DNA of 64,000 nt from CBDEGK01 sp965237855 (GCA_965237855.1 CBDEGK010000008.1:434001-498000); one strand, 5' to 3'; positions 16,649-26,339 are shown, counted from the stretch's first letter. Translations and numbers: made by a program. The notes: a model not told the origin generated them from the letters alone.

Positions 16649-17587
16649 ATGACTGACGGCAAATTAATCCGCATCGCCACGCGCGAAAGCCAGCTCGCCA
16701 TGTGGCAGGCGGACCATGTAAAAGCACGCCTTCAGCGAGTGCATCCGGGACTCCATGTTGAACTGGTGCCGATGACCTCGCGCGGTGACGTTTTGTCGGA
16801 TGTACCACTGGCCAAGGTCGGTGGTAAGGGTCTGTTCGTCAAAGAGTTGGAGACAGCGTTGCTGAATCATGAGGCGGATATCGCCGTGCATTCCATGAAG
16901 GATGTGCCGATGGGGTTTCCCGCGGGACTGAAACTGGGGCCGATCTGTGAACGAGAAGACGCCCGTGATGCCCTGGTCAGCAACCGCTACCAATCGCTGG
17001 ACGAGATGCCTGCGGGCAGCATTATTGGAACCTCCAGTTTGCGCCGCGAGTGCCAGTTGCGCGCGGTCCGCAGTGATCTGCAGATTGATTTTCTGCGTGG
17101 CAACGTGAATACCCGCCTGGGCAAGTTGGATGACGGTCAGTACGACGCCATTATTCTCGCCACTGCGGGCCTGGTGCGTCTGGGAATGGAAGATCGAATT
17201 AGTCAGCGCATGCCGGTGACGCTGTCGCTACCCGCTGGTGGGCAGGGTGCGGTGGGCATTGAGTTACGTGATGACGACCAGGAGACTGCGGACTTGCTGG
17301 CGCCGCTCGCGCACCTGCCAAGCAGCCTCTGTGTTGCTGCGGAACGGTCTATGAATCAGCACTTGCAGGGTGGTTGCCAGGTGCCTATCGCCGCTTTCGC
17401 TGAATTTGACGTAGTCGACCCAGACATCGTCTACCTGCGAGGGCTGGTGGGCAAGCCAGATGGCAGCCGGATATTGCGGGCTGAAGGTCGCGCCCACACC
17501 GACAGTGTCGAATCTCTGGGTATTGAAGTTGCCGAAGCCCTGTTGGCGCAGGGGGCCGCCGCTATCCTGGCCGAGGTTTATGGCTGA
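16649..17587 (+). CDS. hemC: Porphobilinogen deaminase (hydroxymethylbilane synthase)
   Basis: HemC joins four porphobilinogens into hydroxymethylbilane in heme synthesis. The 312-residue protein has the conserved start IRIATRESQLAMWQA. The catalytic Asp85 is in HSMKDVP, and Cys243 (LQGGCQVPIA) binds the dipyrromethane cofactor. It is first in hemCDXY; its last eight bases overlap hemD. It is transcribed divergently from argH. Confidence 0.97.
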   Translation: MTDGKLIRIATRESQLAMWQADHVKARLQRVHPGLHVELVPMTSRGDVLSDVPLAKVGGKGLFVKELETALLNHEADIAVHSMKDVPMGFPAGLKLGPICEREDARDALVSNRYQSLDEMPAGSIIGTSSLRRECQLRAVRSDLQIDFLRGNVNTRLGKLDDGQYDAIILATAGLVRLGMEDRISQRMPVTLSLPAGGQGAVGIELRDDDQETADLLAPLAHLPSSLCVAAERSMNQHLQGGCQVPIAAFAEFDVVDPDIVYLRGLVGKPDGSRILRAEGRAHTDSVESLGIEVAEALLAQGAAAILAEVYG

Positions 17588-18341
17588 CAGGGCAGTGCTG
17601 GTGACGCGACCAGCGGGTCAGGGCGAAGAGTTATGTGAGCGCCTGCGTGCTGAAGAATTCCTGCCTGTTCATCAACCCCTCCTGGTCATCGAATTCAAGG
17701 CTGAGCCAGATCCACAGCAGCGCCAGCAGATAATGGATGTTGATCAATACCAGCACATTATCTTTGTCAGTAGTAATGCGGTGCATTGTGGGATGGCGTG
17801 GATTGAGCAGTTCTGGCCCCAGTTGCCCGTCAGCTTGAATTGGTATGCCGTCGGCAGTGCCAGTGCTAGTTTACTGGAAAGCCACGGCGTGCCGGTGCTT
17901 TGTCCGTCGCAAATGGATAGTGAGGGCTTGCTGGCACTGCCGCAACTGCAGGATTTGCGCGATCAAAGGCTGTTGATTGTGAAGGGCGATGGCGGTCGTG
18001 GCCTGTTGCAACAACGCCTGGCAGAGCGGGGAGGTCGGGTTGATGAACTTTGCGCCTATCGCCGCTGTCTACCGCTGCTTGAATCCGGTGCACTGAGTCA
18101 GTTGTTTGCTGACAAGCAGTTTGCCGCCGTACTACTCAGCAGTGGCGAGGGTCTGGACAATATGGTGTCATTGCTGGGAGTGCGAGCGGTAGATATAGTC
18201 GCTGAGAGCCTGCTGGTAGTACCTGGACAGAGAGTTGCCGAGTTGGCCGCAGAGAGTGGATTTCAGAGAATTGCGGTGGCGGAAAACGCCACCGATGAGG
18301 CAATGATGCGGGTGGTGGTTGAGAGGTGCAGTAGTGAGTGA
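17580..18341 (+). CDS. hemD: Uroporphyrinogen-III synthase
   Basis: HemD closes and inverts ring D of hydroxymethylbilane to give uroporphyrinogen III. The protein is 253 residues from the ATG at 17580 (MADRAVLVTRPAGQGEEL). The frame is open further upstream, but that part overlaps hemC and is not conserved. The family is weakly conserved. Recognisable features are VTRPAGQ at the start, FVSSNAVHCGM near 60, VGSASASLLESHGV and the C-terminal VLLSSGEGLDNM. It overlaps hemC by eight bases and hemX by eight. Confidence 0.92.
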   Translation: MADRAVLVTRPAGQGEELCERLRAEEFLPVHQPLLVIEFKAEPDPQQRQQIMDVDQYQHIIFVSSNAVHCGMAWIEQFWPQLPVSLNWYAVGSASASLLESHGVPVLCPSQMDSEGLLALPQLQDLRDQRLLIVKGDGGRGLLQQRLAERGGRVDELCAYRRCLPLLESGALSQLFADKQFAAVLLSSGEGLDNMVSLLGVRAVDIVAESLLVVPGQRVAELAAESGFQRIAVAENATDEAMMRVVVERCSSE

Positions 18342-19467
18342 ATCGGAAGCAGAGACTAAGCCAGAGGTAGCGGTGCGTGCAGCCGAAAGACCGGAGCCCG
18401 AAGTCTCGAAGGAATCGGCAGCCAAACCAGCATCGGTTGGTGGCGCTGGTTCTGTGCTGGCTCTGCTGATAGCACTGGCTGCCCTGGGCTTGAGCGGGTG
18501 GCAGTACTACCAGTCCCAGCTGCTCAGCATTGATGCCGATGATCCTTTGCGCGACGAATTACAAGCACAGATATCTGAAACCGAGGCGCGCTTGCAAGGC
18601 CAGCAAGTTGAAGGTCTGAGGGATATTGCCGCTGACCAACAAGCTTTACGCCAGCAGCTTGCGCAGCGGGAACAAGAAACCCAGGCGCAATACGATCAAT
18701 TGGCGACGCTGTTGCAGAGCCAACGTCAGCGATTGCTGGAACTTGGCAGTACCAATCGCGACGACTGGATGTTGGCAGAGGTCGAATACCTGCTTCGGCT
18801 GGCAAACCAGAGATTGATAATGGCGGCGGATGTTCGCTCGGCGCTGGCCTTGTTGAGCAGTGCCAATGGCATTCTCAAGGAGATGGATGACCCAGAATTA
18901 CATGTCGTGCGCCTGAAAATCGCCGAGGACCTGGCCGCGCTAAAGGCAGTGCCTGAGCTGGACGTGGAAGGTACCTGGATGCGAATCCAGGCCCTGGTGG
19001 GGCAACTGGATGCCCTGATGTTGTTTCAGCTACCGGTACTGGAGCGGGAACAGGAAGCGCTGCCGGAGAATGCTGACTGGGAACAACGCCTCCAGTCTGG
19101 TGTAGATGCGGCGCTGGCCCGGCTTTCGAATTACGTGGTTGTACGGCGTCGGCAGGCGCCCTATGAAGCGTTGATTGATCCCCAGTGGGAGGGCATGGTC
19201 AGGCAGAACCTGCGCATGTTGCTGGAACAGTCCAGGGCGGCGTTACTGTCTGGCAACCAGACTTTGTACAGCCAGAGCATGAGCAACACTCGTCGCTGGC
19301 TGGGAGAGTTCTTTAGTTTCAATGAAGCCGGGGTGCAGGCAATGGACGCGGAGCTGGTGGAGTTGGGGCAAGTCATTGTGAGCCGTAATTATCCTGATAT
19401 CAGCGGTTCAATCGGTGCCGTCAAGACGGCTATTCGAAGCAAGCACCGGATAGAGTCAGTCCAATGA
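18334..19467 (+). CDS. hemX: HemX, membrane-anchored heme-operon protein
   Basis: A 377-residue HemX-family protein. I chose the GTG at 18334 because GAGAGG stands seven bases before it; an in-frame TTG lies 15 bases upstream. An acidic, Ala-rich cytoplasmic N-terminus is followed by a single membrane helix (SVLALLIALAALGLSGWQYY) and then a long coiled coil rich in Gln and Glu. The rest is helical, with the family motif DWMLAEVEYLLRLANQRL. Family members are labelled uroporphyrinogen-III C-methyltransferase, but the sequence has no methyltransferase motifs, so that name should be ignored. Its role in heme synthesis remains unclear. Confidence 0.9.
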   Translation: MSESEAETKPEVAVRAAERPEPEVSKESAAKPASVGGAGSVLALLIALAALGLSGWQYYQSQLLSIDADDPLRDELQAQISETEARLQGQQVEGLRDIAADQQALRQQLAQREQETQAQYDQLATLLQSQRQRLLELGSTNRDDWMLAEVEYLLRLANQRLIMAADVRSALALLSSANGILKEMDDPELHVVRLKIAEDLAALKAVPELDVEGTWMRIQALVGQLDALMLFQLPVLEREQEALPENADWEQRLQSGVDAALARLSNYVVVRRRQAPYEALIDPQWEGMVRQNLRMLLEQSRAALLSGNQTLYSQSMSNTRRWLGEFFSFNEAGVQAMDAELVELGQVIVSRNYPDISGSIGAVKTAIRSKHRIESVQ

Positions 19468-20687
19468 GACGAATGTTTGTGTCCGTGCTCATTGCCCTGC
19501 TGGCGGGTGTTGGCCTGGTTGCGCTGATAGAGGCCGATCCCGGCTATGTGTTGATATCGTATGGGCTGACGACTATTGAAAGCAGTTTGTGGGTAGGCCT
19601 GCTGCTGCTACTGGTTTTCAATGTCCTGGTTTACTACCTGTTGCGTTTTTTTCGCGGAGTGATGGCCAGCGGTGGCAGCCTGACCCGCTGGCTGGAGAAT
19701 CGACGGTTGGAGCGCGGCCGCAGGCTGACGGCGCGGGGTAGCCTGCACTATTTTCGCGGCGAGTGGAACAAGGCGCGGCGTACGCTGATGCAGTCCGTCG
19801 ATGAAAGCCCGCAGCCAGCACTGAATTATCTGCTTGCCGCCCAATCCAGCGTGGCATTGGGTGAAACTGACCAGGCGGAGGAATATTACCTTGAGCTGGA
19901 AACCGGGGAGCACGCGGATGCACTGGCTGCGGCGCTGAGTAGGGCGGCTGAGGCGGTGCAAGATGGTCGATTTCAGCAGGCGCAGGATACGCTTGAAGTG
20001 GTGCGACATCAGGCGGCAGGCAACCCTTTGCTACTGCGTTTGTTGAAAGATGCCAGCCAGGGTGCACAGAACTGGGCAGCACTGGCCGAATTGTTGCCCC
20101 AGCTCAAGAAAGCCAATTTTCTCGACGCGCAAACACTGGCACAGCTGGCTGTGGATTGTTACAGCGGTATGTTCGAGCAGGCAGGTGCGGAAGGTATCCA
20201 GGCATTGGATAAAGTCTGGGCGGCATGTCCGGATGAGCAGCGCCGGAAGCCGGAGGTATTGCAGCGCTATGTGATCGAATTGCTGGCCCTGGATGCGCAC
20301 GTGGTGGCTGAGAAACTGCTGCAAAAAGCACTCAAGAAACAGTGGCATCCGGGCCTGGTGCGGCTGTTTGGTTTGACTGCAGGCCAGGATGCACATCGCC
20401 AGCTGCAGTTAGCAGAGAGCTGGTTGAGTGCGCACTCTGACGATGCAGCGCTCTTGTTATGCCTGGGAAGATTGTCTCTGCGGGACCAGATCTGGGGCAA
20501 GGCGCGGGACTATTTTGAATCCAGCCACAAGCGACAAGCCAGCTCTGAAACCTGCGCTGAACTGGCTCGCTTGCTGTTCCGCCTGGGTGAGCGCGAGAAA
20601 AGCGCCCAGTTCTATCGGGAGGGGCTATTGCTGGTAGAGAACCGCTTACCCGATCTGCCCATGCCCAGGAAAGAGCTCAGGGGCTGA
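19464..20687 (+). CDS. hemY: HemY, TPR membrane protein of the heme operon
   Basis: This 407-residue protein begins with two membrane helices (about 4-22 and 40-60) separated by LIEADPGYVLISYG. The HemY_N signature is followed by tetratricopeptide-like repeats to the end. This is the gammaproteobacterial HemY, which is not the protoporphyrinogen oxidase of the same name in Bacillus. It is thought to act with HemX in the membrane. It overlaps hemX by four bases, and its 3' end overlaps the convergent TIGR03545 gene by 11 bases. Confidence 0.92.
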   Translation: MRRMFVSVLIALLAGVGLVALIEADPGYVLISYGLTTIESSLWVGLLLLLVFNVLVYYLLRFFRGVMASGGSLTRWLENRRLERGRRLTARGSLHYFRGEWNKARRTLMQSVDESPQPALNYLLAAQSSVALGETDQAEEYYLELETGEHADALAAALSRAAEAVQDGRFQQAQDTLEVVRHQAAGNPLLLRLLKDASQGAQNWAALAELLPQLKKANFLDAQTLAQLAVDCYSGMFEQAGAEGIQALDKVWAACPDEQRRKPEVLQRYVIELLALDAHVVAEKLLQKALKKQWHPGLVRLFGLTAGQDAHRQLQLAESWLSAHSDDAALLLCLGRLSLRDQIWGKARDYFESSHKRQASSETCAELARLLFRLGEREKSAQFYREGLLLVENRLPDLPMPRKELRG

Positions 20688-22290
20688 GTTCAGATAACTG
20701 ATTCAAGTTTTTCTGCAAGTCTCGCTCCAGGGATTCGAGCCTGACGAACTGCTCCCTGGCGGTGGCAATCTGCGGCCCAATCTCATTACTGATTTGATTC
20801 TCCAGGTCCTGGGTCAGCTGTCCCACGCGCTCGGCGATAGCCGTCTCGACCGTGCTGGCAATCAATTGATCGAGGTTGGCGGTAAACGTCACATCCGGTG
20901 AATGCACAGTGCCAGCCAGGACGAGGCTCATTATGAAATCGTTACTGTTGTGCAGAACTTCAGCGATCAACCTGGCCGCATCATCGGCATCCTCGTCCAG
21001 GGTGATATCGAACACGGTAGAGCTAAAATGCTGGTTAATCAGCCCGCTGAGTGCATCACCATCAATGCTCAGCTCGCCGCTTACCATCGTCAGTGATTGT
21101 TCGAGGAAGATACTCATACCATCACCGCCGGCCAGTTGCATATGGCGCAGGGGCAGGCGGTTAACCAGCACCGCAACCCGGTCTTTGGTGTCTCCGCGGT
21201 GATCTACACTGACATCCAGTTGCAGACTGCCGCCATCAAGAGTTTCTCCTGTCAGCGCGAGCGTTGCCGCCTCCTCGGCGATCTCCAGTGGCCAGGTAAA
21301 ATTGTTGAGTTCGCCATGAGTGCTGAGGCCGGCACCGGAAGGTAATAGCGGGCCGCTTAGGGTCGCGCGTTTGATCAGGATAGGCATTGTGCTTTCCGGG
21401 TCTATTTTACCGGCGTTGGAGTAGGCGACCGGCGCCAGCGCCTGCTGCAGGATACCGGCGAGATCGCCGCGCAGAAGCTGGCTACCCAGCTGAGCCAATT
21501 GAGAACTGTCTAGTCCCAGCGAGCTAATCAACTGGTTGGTGTGCCTGGCAGGCAAGGTTGCGGCCAGGGCAAAGGTTTCGCGCATGGCAGCAATATCGCC
21601 GCGAAACTCCTTGCGCATGGATTCAATACGGCGCAATTCCTGCTGAATTTCCGCGTAAACCTGACGCACCTCGTTTGCCGACGCCAGCGCACCTGCGAGC
21701 CCGCCGCCCTTCTTGATCTTTTTGATACGGGTCTTGTAAGCGGCAATCGCGTCGTCATCTGGAATGGAAGCTATTTTCTGCTGCCATTTTTCCTCACCCG
21801 CCTGCATGGCAGTCTTTATGGCGTTGATCTCGGTATCCAGATTGTCCCGTTGGCGGGCGATCAACTGGTCGATATCGGGAATATCAAAAGTAGGCAGGCC
21901 AAGCGTGGCCAGGTCGCTGCCGGGCTTGACCAGCGGGCGCAGGATTTCGGCTGGCTGCTGGCGGGGAGAGAAAACCAGGAGACCTTCTATATCCAGTTGT
22001 TCGACATCAATAATATCCTCGGCCAGCTGCAGCATATCGATGTCGACAAACACACGCTCAGCCTGGGCGATGTTGCGCAGGGCATCGGCGCGGTCGGCCA
22101 CTCTCATCTGGTGCAAGGTAATCTTGCCCACGAACGGTGAAATCTCGACTGACTCCACACTGACCTCGGCGCCGTACATTTCCGTAGCCTGGCTTTCGAA
22201 CAGGGGCTTGGCCATCGTATCAAGCAGCAACAAATAGATGATGAACAGGGATATGAAGAACGCGAGCGTATATTTGGTGGAGCTTCTCAT
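20677..22290 (-). CDS. TIGR03545-type AsmA-like membrane protein
   Basis: A 537-residue protein with one N-terminal membrane helix (about 7-25) and a large periplasmic part. The region after the helix (GAEVSVESVEISPFVGKITL) looks like the start of an AsmA/DUF748-like beta-groove domain. Next comes a predicted coiled coil at about 130-250 (QRDNLDTEINAIKTAM, IQQELRRIESMRKEF). The C-terminal part resumes AsmA-like strands (TLTGETLDGGSLQLDVSVDH) and ends in a short coiled coil. I recognise it as the TIGR03545 family, whose function is unknown. AsmA-like proteins are linked to lipid transport across the periplasm, which is only a hint here. It has no evident operon partner. Confidence 0.72.
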   Translation of the reverse strand: MRSSTKYTLAFFISLFIIYLLLLDTMAKPLFESQATEMYGAEVSVESVEISPFVGKITLHQMRVADRADALRNIAQAERVFVDIDMLQLAEDIIDVEQLDIEGLLVFSPRQQPAEILRPLVKPGSDLATLGLPTFDIPDIDQLIARQRDNLDTEINAIKTAMQAGEEKWQQKIASIPDDDAIAAYKTRIKKIKKGGGLAGALASANEVRQVYAEIQQELRRIESMRKEFRGDIAAMRETFALAATLPARHTNQLISSLGLDSSQLAQLGSQLLRGDLAGILQQALAPVAYSNAGKIDPESTMPILIKRATLSGPLLPSGAGLSTHGELNNFTWPLEIAEEAATLALTGETLDGGSLQLDVSVDHRGDTKDRVAVLVNRLPLRHMQLAGGDGMSIFLEQSLTMVSGELSIDGDALSGLINQHFSSTVFDITLDEDADDAARLIAEVLHNSNDFIMSLVLAGTVHSPDVTFTANLDQLIASTVETAIAERVGQLTQDLENQISNEIGPQIATAREQFVRLESLERDLQKNLNQLSELSP

Positions 22291-22447
22291 GGATTGATTC
22301 CAGTTCGGTGGCCTGAGCCGATTCTAACAGCAATGACGGCCTGGGAAAGCTTGCTATGGATGCCAAGCGGGCTTTTCATCCTATACAATGGATCGAGATT
22401 GGTAGCTGTGAGGTTCGCGACATCTACAAAGACAACGAGGTACCTCA

Positions 22448-23194
22448 ATGAAAGAAAGTAAAATATTACTGATTCTGCTGGGCCTGTTGATGACGATGGG
22501 CTGCGTGCCCACTGTTGAGAGTACGGTTGAGCCTACGCTTGAGCGCGGGCCCCGCACACAGCCCGGCACTGAAATGGGAGCATATTCCCCGGCACAACAC
22601 TCGTTGTACGACGGCCGCTTCATTGTGTCGGGAGGCCGCGTGTTTCAGGTGGGTGGGCTCCACGACACGTCGCCGTGGGATCACATGGGCGACGACGCTG
22701 CCAAGGCCCGGCCAGTGGTCGGGGTGATCGAGATCGACGTTGATGAGATTGCCAACACCGGTACGTTTCGTGCCGAACTGGAATTGCCGGAGGGTCAATA
22801 CGTGGTTGAGCTCGAGCGGTTTGCGGAGTTCTCGCCGTGCCAGGACGGGGGTATTGCGGCCTGGTTGTTTGAGCACGGGGACTCGGGCTGCGGGGACTCG
22901 AATTGGCCAAAAAGCATCCTTTACGTGGCGGGTTGGGGTTGGGGAAATGCTACCTTGAACGGGGAGATGCTGCGCGAGAACTACCAGATCCACTTCATGG
23001 TTACGCAGGGAATGCGCAATCGGCAAACCCTGGCAGTGCTGTCAGATCAGGCGGACCCGGGTGGAGCCGGGGCGGTGAATCCCGCCGCCATGCAGTTGGA
23101 CTTCTATATCAGAAGCCCGGAGAAAAATGAGATGAATCATCCGACGCGGGAAGTTTTCGACCACTTCTTTGCAATGGAAGTGACCTGGCACTAG
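22448..23194 (+). CDS. Hypothetical lipoprotein
   Basis: A 248-residue protein with a lipoprotein-like signal (ILLILLGLLMTMGC, Cys19 as the probable lipidation site, although the lipobox is not ideal). The mature part has a PTV/PTL-rich linker. After it I see segments such as GGRVFQVGGLHDTSPWDH and VAGWGWGNATLNGEM, with two cysteines near DSGCGDSNW and one at SPCQDG that could form disulfides. I do not recognise a family. It is followed 25 bases later by the NYN gene and then by a TonB receptor, all on the same strand. A link to the receptor is possible but not shown. Confidence 0.7.
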   Translation: MKESKILLILLGLLMTMGCVPTVESTVEPTLERGPRTQPGTEMGAYSPAQHSLYDGRFIVSGGRVFQVGGLHDTSPWDHMGDDAAKARPVVGVIEIDVDEIANTGTFRAELELPEGQYVVELERFAEFSPCQDGGIAAWLFEHGDSGCGDSNWPKSILYVAGWGWGNATLNGEMLRENYQIHFMVTQGMRNRQTLAVLSDQADPGGAGAVNPAAMQLDFYIRSPEKNEMNHPTREVFDHFFAMEVTWH

Positions 23195-23219
23195 TGGCCT
23201 TGGGGGATTAGGAGCAAAC

Positions 23220-24071
23220 ATGATTAACGAAACTGATGACTTGAAGCTGGCTCTATTCTGCGATTTTGAGAACGTCGCCCTGGGGGTGCGGGATACCAAG
23301 TATGCCAAATTCGACATTAAACTGGTGCTGGAACGCCTGCTGTTGAAGGGCAGCATTGTTGCCAAGAAAGCCTACTGCGACTGGGACCGCTACAAGGAGT
23401 TCAAGCCCATCATGCACGATGCGGCCTTTGAGCTTATCGAAATTCCACACACGCGCCAGTCGGGGAAAAATTCTGCCGACATCCGCATGGTGGTAGATGC
23501 CTTGGACCTTTGTTACACCAAAGAACATATCGATACTTTTGTACTGATTTCCGGCGATTCTGATTTTTCCCCATTGGTGAGCAAACTGCGTGAAAACAGC
23601 AAACTGGTGATTGGTGTTGGCGTCAAGAATTCCACGTCAGACCTGTTGATGAATAACTGCGACGAATTCATTTACTACGATGACCTGGTAAGAGAGCAGC
23701 AGTCGAGTCGCAAGCGTTCGAAGAAACCAGCGGCGAAGGAGTCTGCGCCCAAGGGAGGGGCTGCGAAGAAACCCAGGAACAAAAAATCTGCTGAGGCCCA
23801 AACCGCGGAGTCCCAGCTCGATGAGGCCATTGGCCTGATCCTGGAGACAGCAGACGCGCTCTACAGTGACCAGGGCGACCGTCAGAAGCTCTGGGGTTCG
23901 ATGGTCAAACAAACTATAAAGCGTCGCCGCCCCGGCTTTAATGAACGTTTTTATGGTGTCCGATCGTTCGGCGAACTACTCGAGGAGGCTGAAAATCGCG
24001 GTCTTCTCAAACTAGAGCTCGACGAACGCTCAGGAGGCTATATTATAAAGGCATTGACCGTCGACAAATAA
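23220..24071 (+). CDS. NYN-domain protein with C-terminal LOTUS/OST-HTH domain
   Basis: A 283-residue protein. Residues about 8-160 form a NYN (PIN-like) nuclease domain of the LabA/DUF88 type. Its acidic metal-site motifs are CDFENVALG (Asp15, Asn18), NSADIRMVVDALDL and SGDSDFSPLV. A basic linker (about 165-195, rich in Lys and Ala) leads to an OST-HTH/LOTUS RNA-binding domain (WGSMVKQTIKRRRPGFNERF, then FGELLEEAENRGLL). The architecture implies an RNA-directed nuclease; targets are unknown. GGAG stands before the ATG. It ends 15 bases before the TonB receptor. Confidence 0.88.
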   Translation: MINETDDLKLALFCDFENVALGVRDTKYAKFDIKLVLERLLLKGSIVAKKAYCDWDRYKEFKPIMHDAAFELIEIPHTRQSGKNSADIRMVVDALDLCYTKEHIDTFVLISGDSDFSPLVSKLRENSKLVIGVGVKNSTSDLLMNNCDEFIYYDDLVREQQSSRKRSKKPAAKESAPKGGAAKKPRNKKSAEAQTAESQLDEAIGLILETADALYSDQGDRQKLWGSMVKQTIKRRRPGFNERFYGVRSFGELLEEAENRGLLKLELDERSGGYIIKALTVDK

Positions 24072-24086
24072 TAAAGAGAGACGAAT

Positions 24087-26339
24087 ATGCGAACTACCCG
24101 ACAGAGGGTTCTACCCCTGTTCCTCGTATCAACTGGTGCTCTGATCAGTATTGCAGCCGGTGCCCAACAATTGGCCCTGGAAGAAGTGGTGGTGTCGGCA
24201 CGAAAAATTTCCGAGAACAGCCAGATCGTGCCCATTTCGATGTCTGTACTCACCCAGAAAAAAATTGATGACATCAATGCCTTCGATTTCACGGAGATGG
24301 ATCGCATTGCCCCGAGCCTGCAGCTGGGGCAGAACAGCCCGGCCTCAGCCACCCTGAAAATACGCAATGTCGGTCCGGATTTCTTCGCCCTGGCCTTCCC
24401 ACCCGCGGTGGCGGTCTACGTTGACGGGGTGCCGCAAACACAGCCCGGCTCGGTGTTCTCAACCATGATGGATATCCAACGCATCGAAGTACTGAGCGGC
24501 CCGCAGGGAACCCTCTACGGTAAGAATGCCCCGGCCGGGTTGATATCTATCTATACCAATAATCCCACCATGGACGAGTTCGGCGGTTATGTTGTCAGTA
24601 GCCTGAGTTCCTGGAATACCTGGAACAATAACGTGGCCCTGAATATTCCCCTGGTAGAGGGCAAATTGGCCCTGCGCATCGCCGGTATGTACGCTGAATC
24701 CGACGGTTACATGGACAATGCCATTACCGGGGTCAATGAGAGCAACGGTAAGGAACACAAAGGTACGCGGATAAAGCTGTTGTGGAATGCCACCGACAAC
24801 ATGGAGTTTTTGCTCAGTTATTACTACGCCGATCTCTACAGCGAGGACAATGGCGGCGGTTACGAGGGCAGGGTACCTGATAGCACAGGTGAGACGGCTT
24901 TCGAGTCGAGATACGATGACTACGAGGTGTACAAGGCGGTACCCAGCTACGCAGATACAGAGGTTGAAGATATCACCCTGCGCTGGACCTGGGACCTGGA
25001 GCCCGTGACCCTGTCGATCTTTGCCCAGCACCAGGACCTGAACATTTTCCAGCAGCAGGACAACAACAACCAGAGAGTGGTGCCACCCCCCGGCACGGTA
25101 CATGACTCGCTGGTGTTTGATCCGCAGATCGACTCCATCGAATTCCGTGCCGACGGTGAGCTGGGAGACAAGGTCAGCTACGTGGGCGGGCTATTCTATT
25201 CAGAGGAGACACCAGACACGGTCAACAGCATCGGTGGCGTCAATGTGATCGGCGAGGCGATTACCGAATCCCTCGGTATCTTCACCAACTGGACGTTCGA
25301 GCTGGGCGACCAATGGGACACCAGCATCGGCGCGCGTTACAGCGAGGTCACCTATGATGCGAGTATCACGGGATTTATTCCTGGCCTCGGTGATCTCGAC
25401 ACCATCTTCAAAGAAACCTGGGACGATCCCTCCTACAGCTTCAAGCTGCGCTATTACCCCATGGAGCACACGATGCTTTATTTCGCCGCGGATTCGGCCT
25501 TCCGCGCTGGTGGCATCAATGTGCTGGCACCCCTGGCCGGGACGCTTGCCGACATCTTCAGATTTCCGCCGGTGCAAGAGAACCTGCTCACCATCAATCA
25601 GGAGTACTATGTTTTCGACCCGGAAAACTCAGAATCCATTGAGCTCGGCATAAAGGCCTCCTTCCTGGAGCAAACCCTGCGCGTGAACCTGTCCCTGTTC
25701 CGCCAGATCTACGACGACCACCAGGTTCGCACCAGTCCCAGTGACGACTCGGTTACTGAAGTCCTGTCAGGAGCACTATCCAACCTGGCGGTTAACGCAG
25801 AGGAGGTAGAAGTCACAGGTTTTGAGACTGAGGTGGAATACCTGTTCAATGAAAATTGGTCGATATTCGCCACCGCCGCCTATGCCAAGGCGGAGATCCA
25901 GGAATACAGCAAGCGCATGTGTAGTGAAGGTGAGGCAGAAGGGGGACAGCTTGTTTGCCCGGGTGAGAAGGGTGAGAACCTGAACGATGAGCCCACCTTT
26001 CACGCCTTTTCCCAGTTGCGTTATGAACGACCCGTCGGCGAGACCAGCCTGGACTTCTTTTCCCTGCTCACCGCCGACTACTACAACGAACCTTATCAGG
26101 CCGTGTCTACCCCCAACCTGGAGGATATTCTCACCTTCGACATTACCCTGGGGCTTGCCGATCGCGACGGTAAATGGAGCGTCAGGGTCTGGAGCAAGAA
26201 CATCACTGACGAAATGGTGATCTTCGCCGAGGGCGTCGAAGAGCAGGATATTTCAGGTAACGGGGATGAGATCATCGGCTACAGCGCCAGCCCCCGGGCT
26301 CCGCGTTCCTTTGGCATTACGGGTGAGTATCGCTTTTAA
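24087..26339 (+). CDS. TonB-dependent receptor
   Basis: An intact 750-residue outer-membrane receptor. The signal peptide ends near AAGAQQ, and the TonB box is ALEEVVVSARK. The plug domain includes VYVDGVPQTQPG and IEVLSGPQGTLYGKNAPAG, and the beta-barrel ends in the canonical aromatic FGITGEYRF. The short SGPQGTLYGKNA plug type is common among iron-siderophore or other small-molecule receptors of alpha- and gammaproteobacteria. It gives no specific substrate. Two cysteines in one extracellular loop (RMCSEGEAEGGQLVCPGEK) may form a disulfide. It follows the NYN gene by 15 bases and may share its transcript. Confidence 0.92.
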   Translation: MRTTRQRVLPLFLVSTGALISIAAGAQQLALEEVVVSARKISENSQIVPISMSVLTQKKIDDINAFDFTEMDRIAPSLQLGQNSPASATLKIRNVGPDFFALAFPPAVAVYVDGVPQTQPGSVFSTMMDIQRIEVLSGPQGTLYGKNAPAGLISIYTNNPTMDEFGGYVVSSLSSWNTWNNNVALNIPLVEGKLALRIAGMYAESDGYMDNAITGVNESNGKEHKGTRIKLLWNATDNMEFLLSYYYADLYSEDNGGGYEGRVPDSTGETAFESRYDDYEVYKAVPSYADTEVEDITLRWTWDLEPVTLSIFAQHQDLNIFQQQDNNNQRVVPPPGTVHDSLVFDPQIDSIEFRADGELGDKVSYVGGLFYSEETPDTVNSIGGVNVIGEAITESLGIFTNWTFELGDQWDTSIGARYSEVTYDASITGFIPGLGDLDTIFKETWDDPSYSFKLRYYPMEHTMLYFAADSAFRAGGINVLAPLAGTLADIFRFPPVQENLLTINQEYYVFDPENSESIELGIKASFLEQTLRVNLSLFRQIYDDHQVRTSPSDDSVTEVLSGALSNLAVNAEEVEVTGFETEVEYLFNENWSIFATAAYAKAEIQEYSKRMCSEGEAEGGQLVCPGEKGENLNDEPTFHAFSQLRYERPVGETSLDFFSLLTADYYNEPYQAVSTPNLEDILTFDITLGLADRDGKWSVRVWSKNITDEMVIFAEGVEEQDISGNGDEIIGYSASPRAPRSFGITGEYRF

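Noticed and set aside
18334..19467. Uroporphyrinogen-III C-methyltransferase activity for HemX.
   Set aside because: No SAM-binding or methyltransferase motifs are present; the label is a carried-over annotation.
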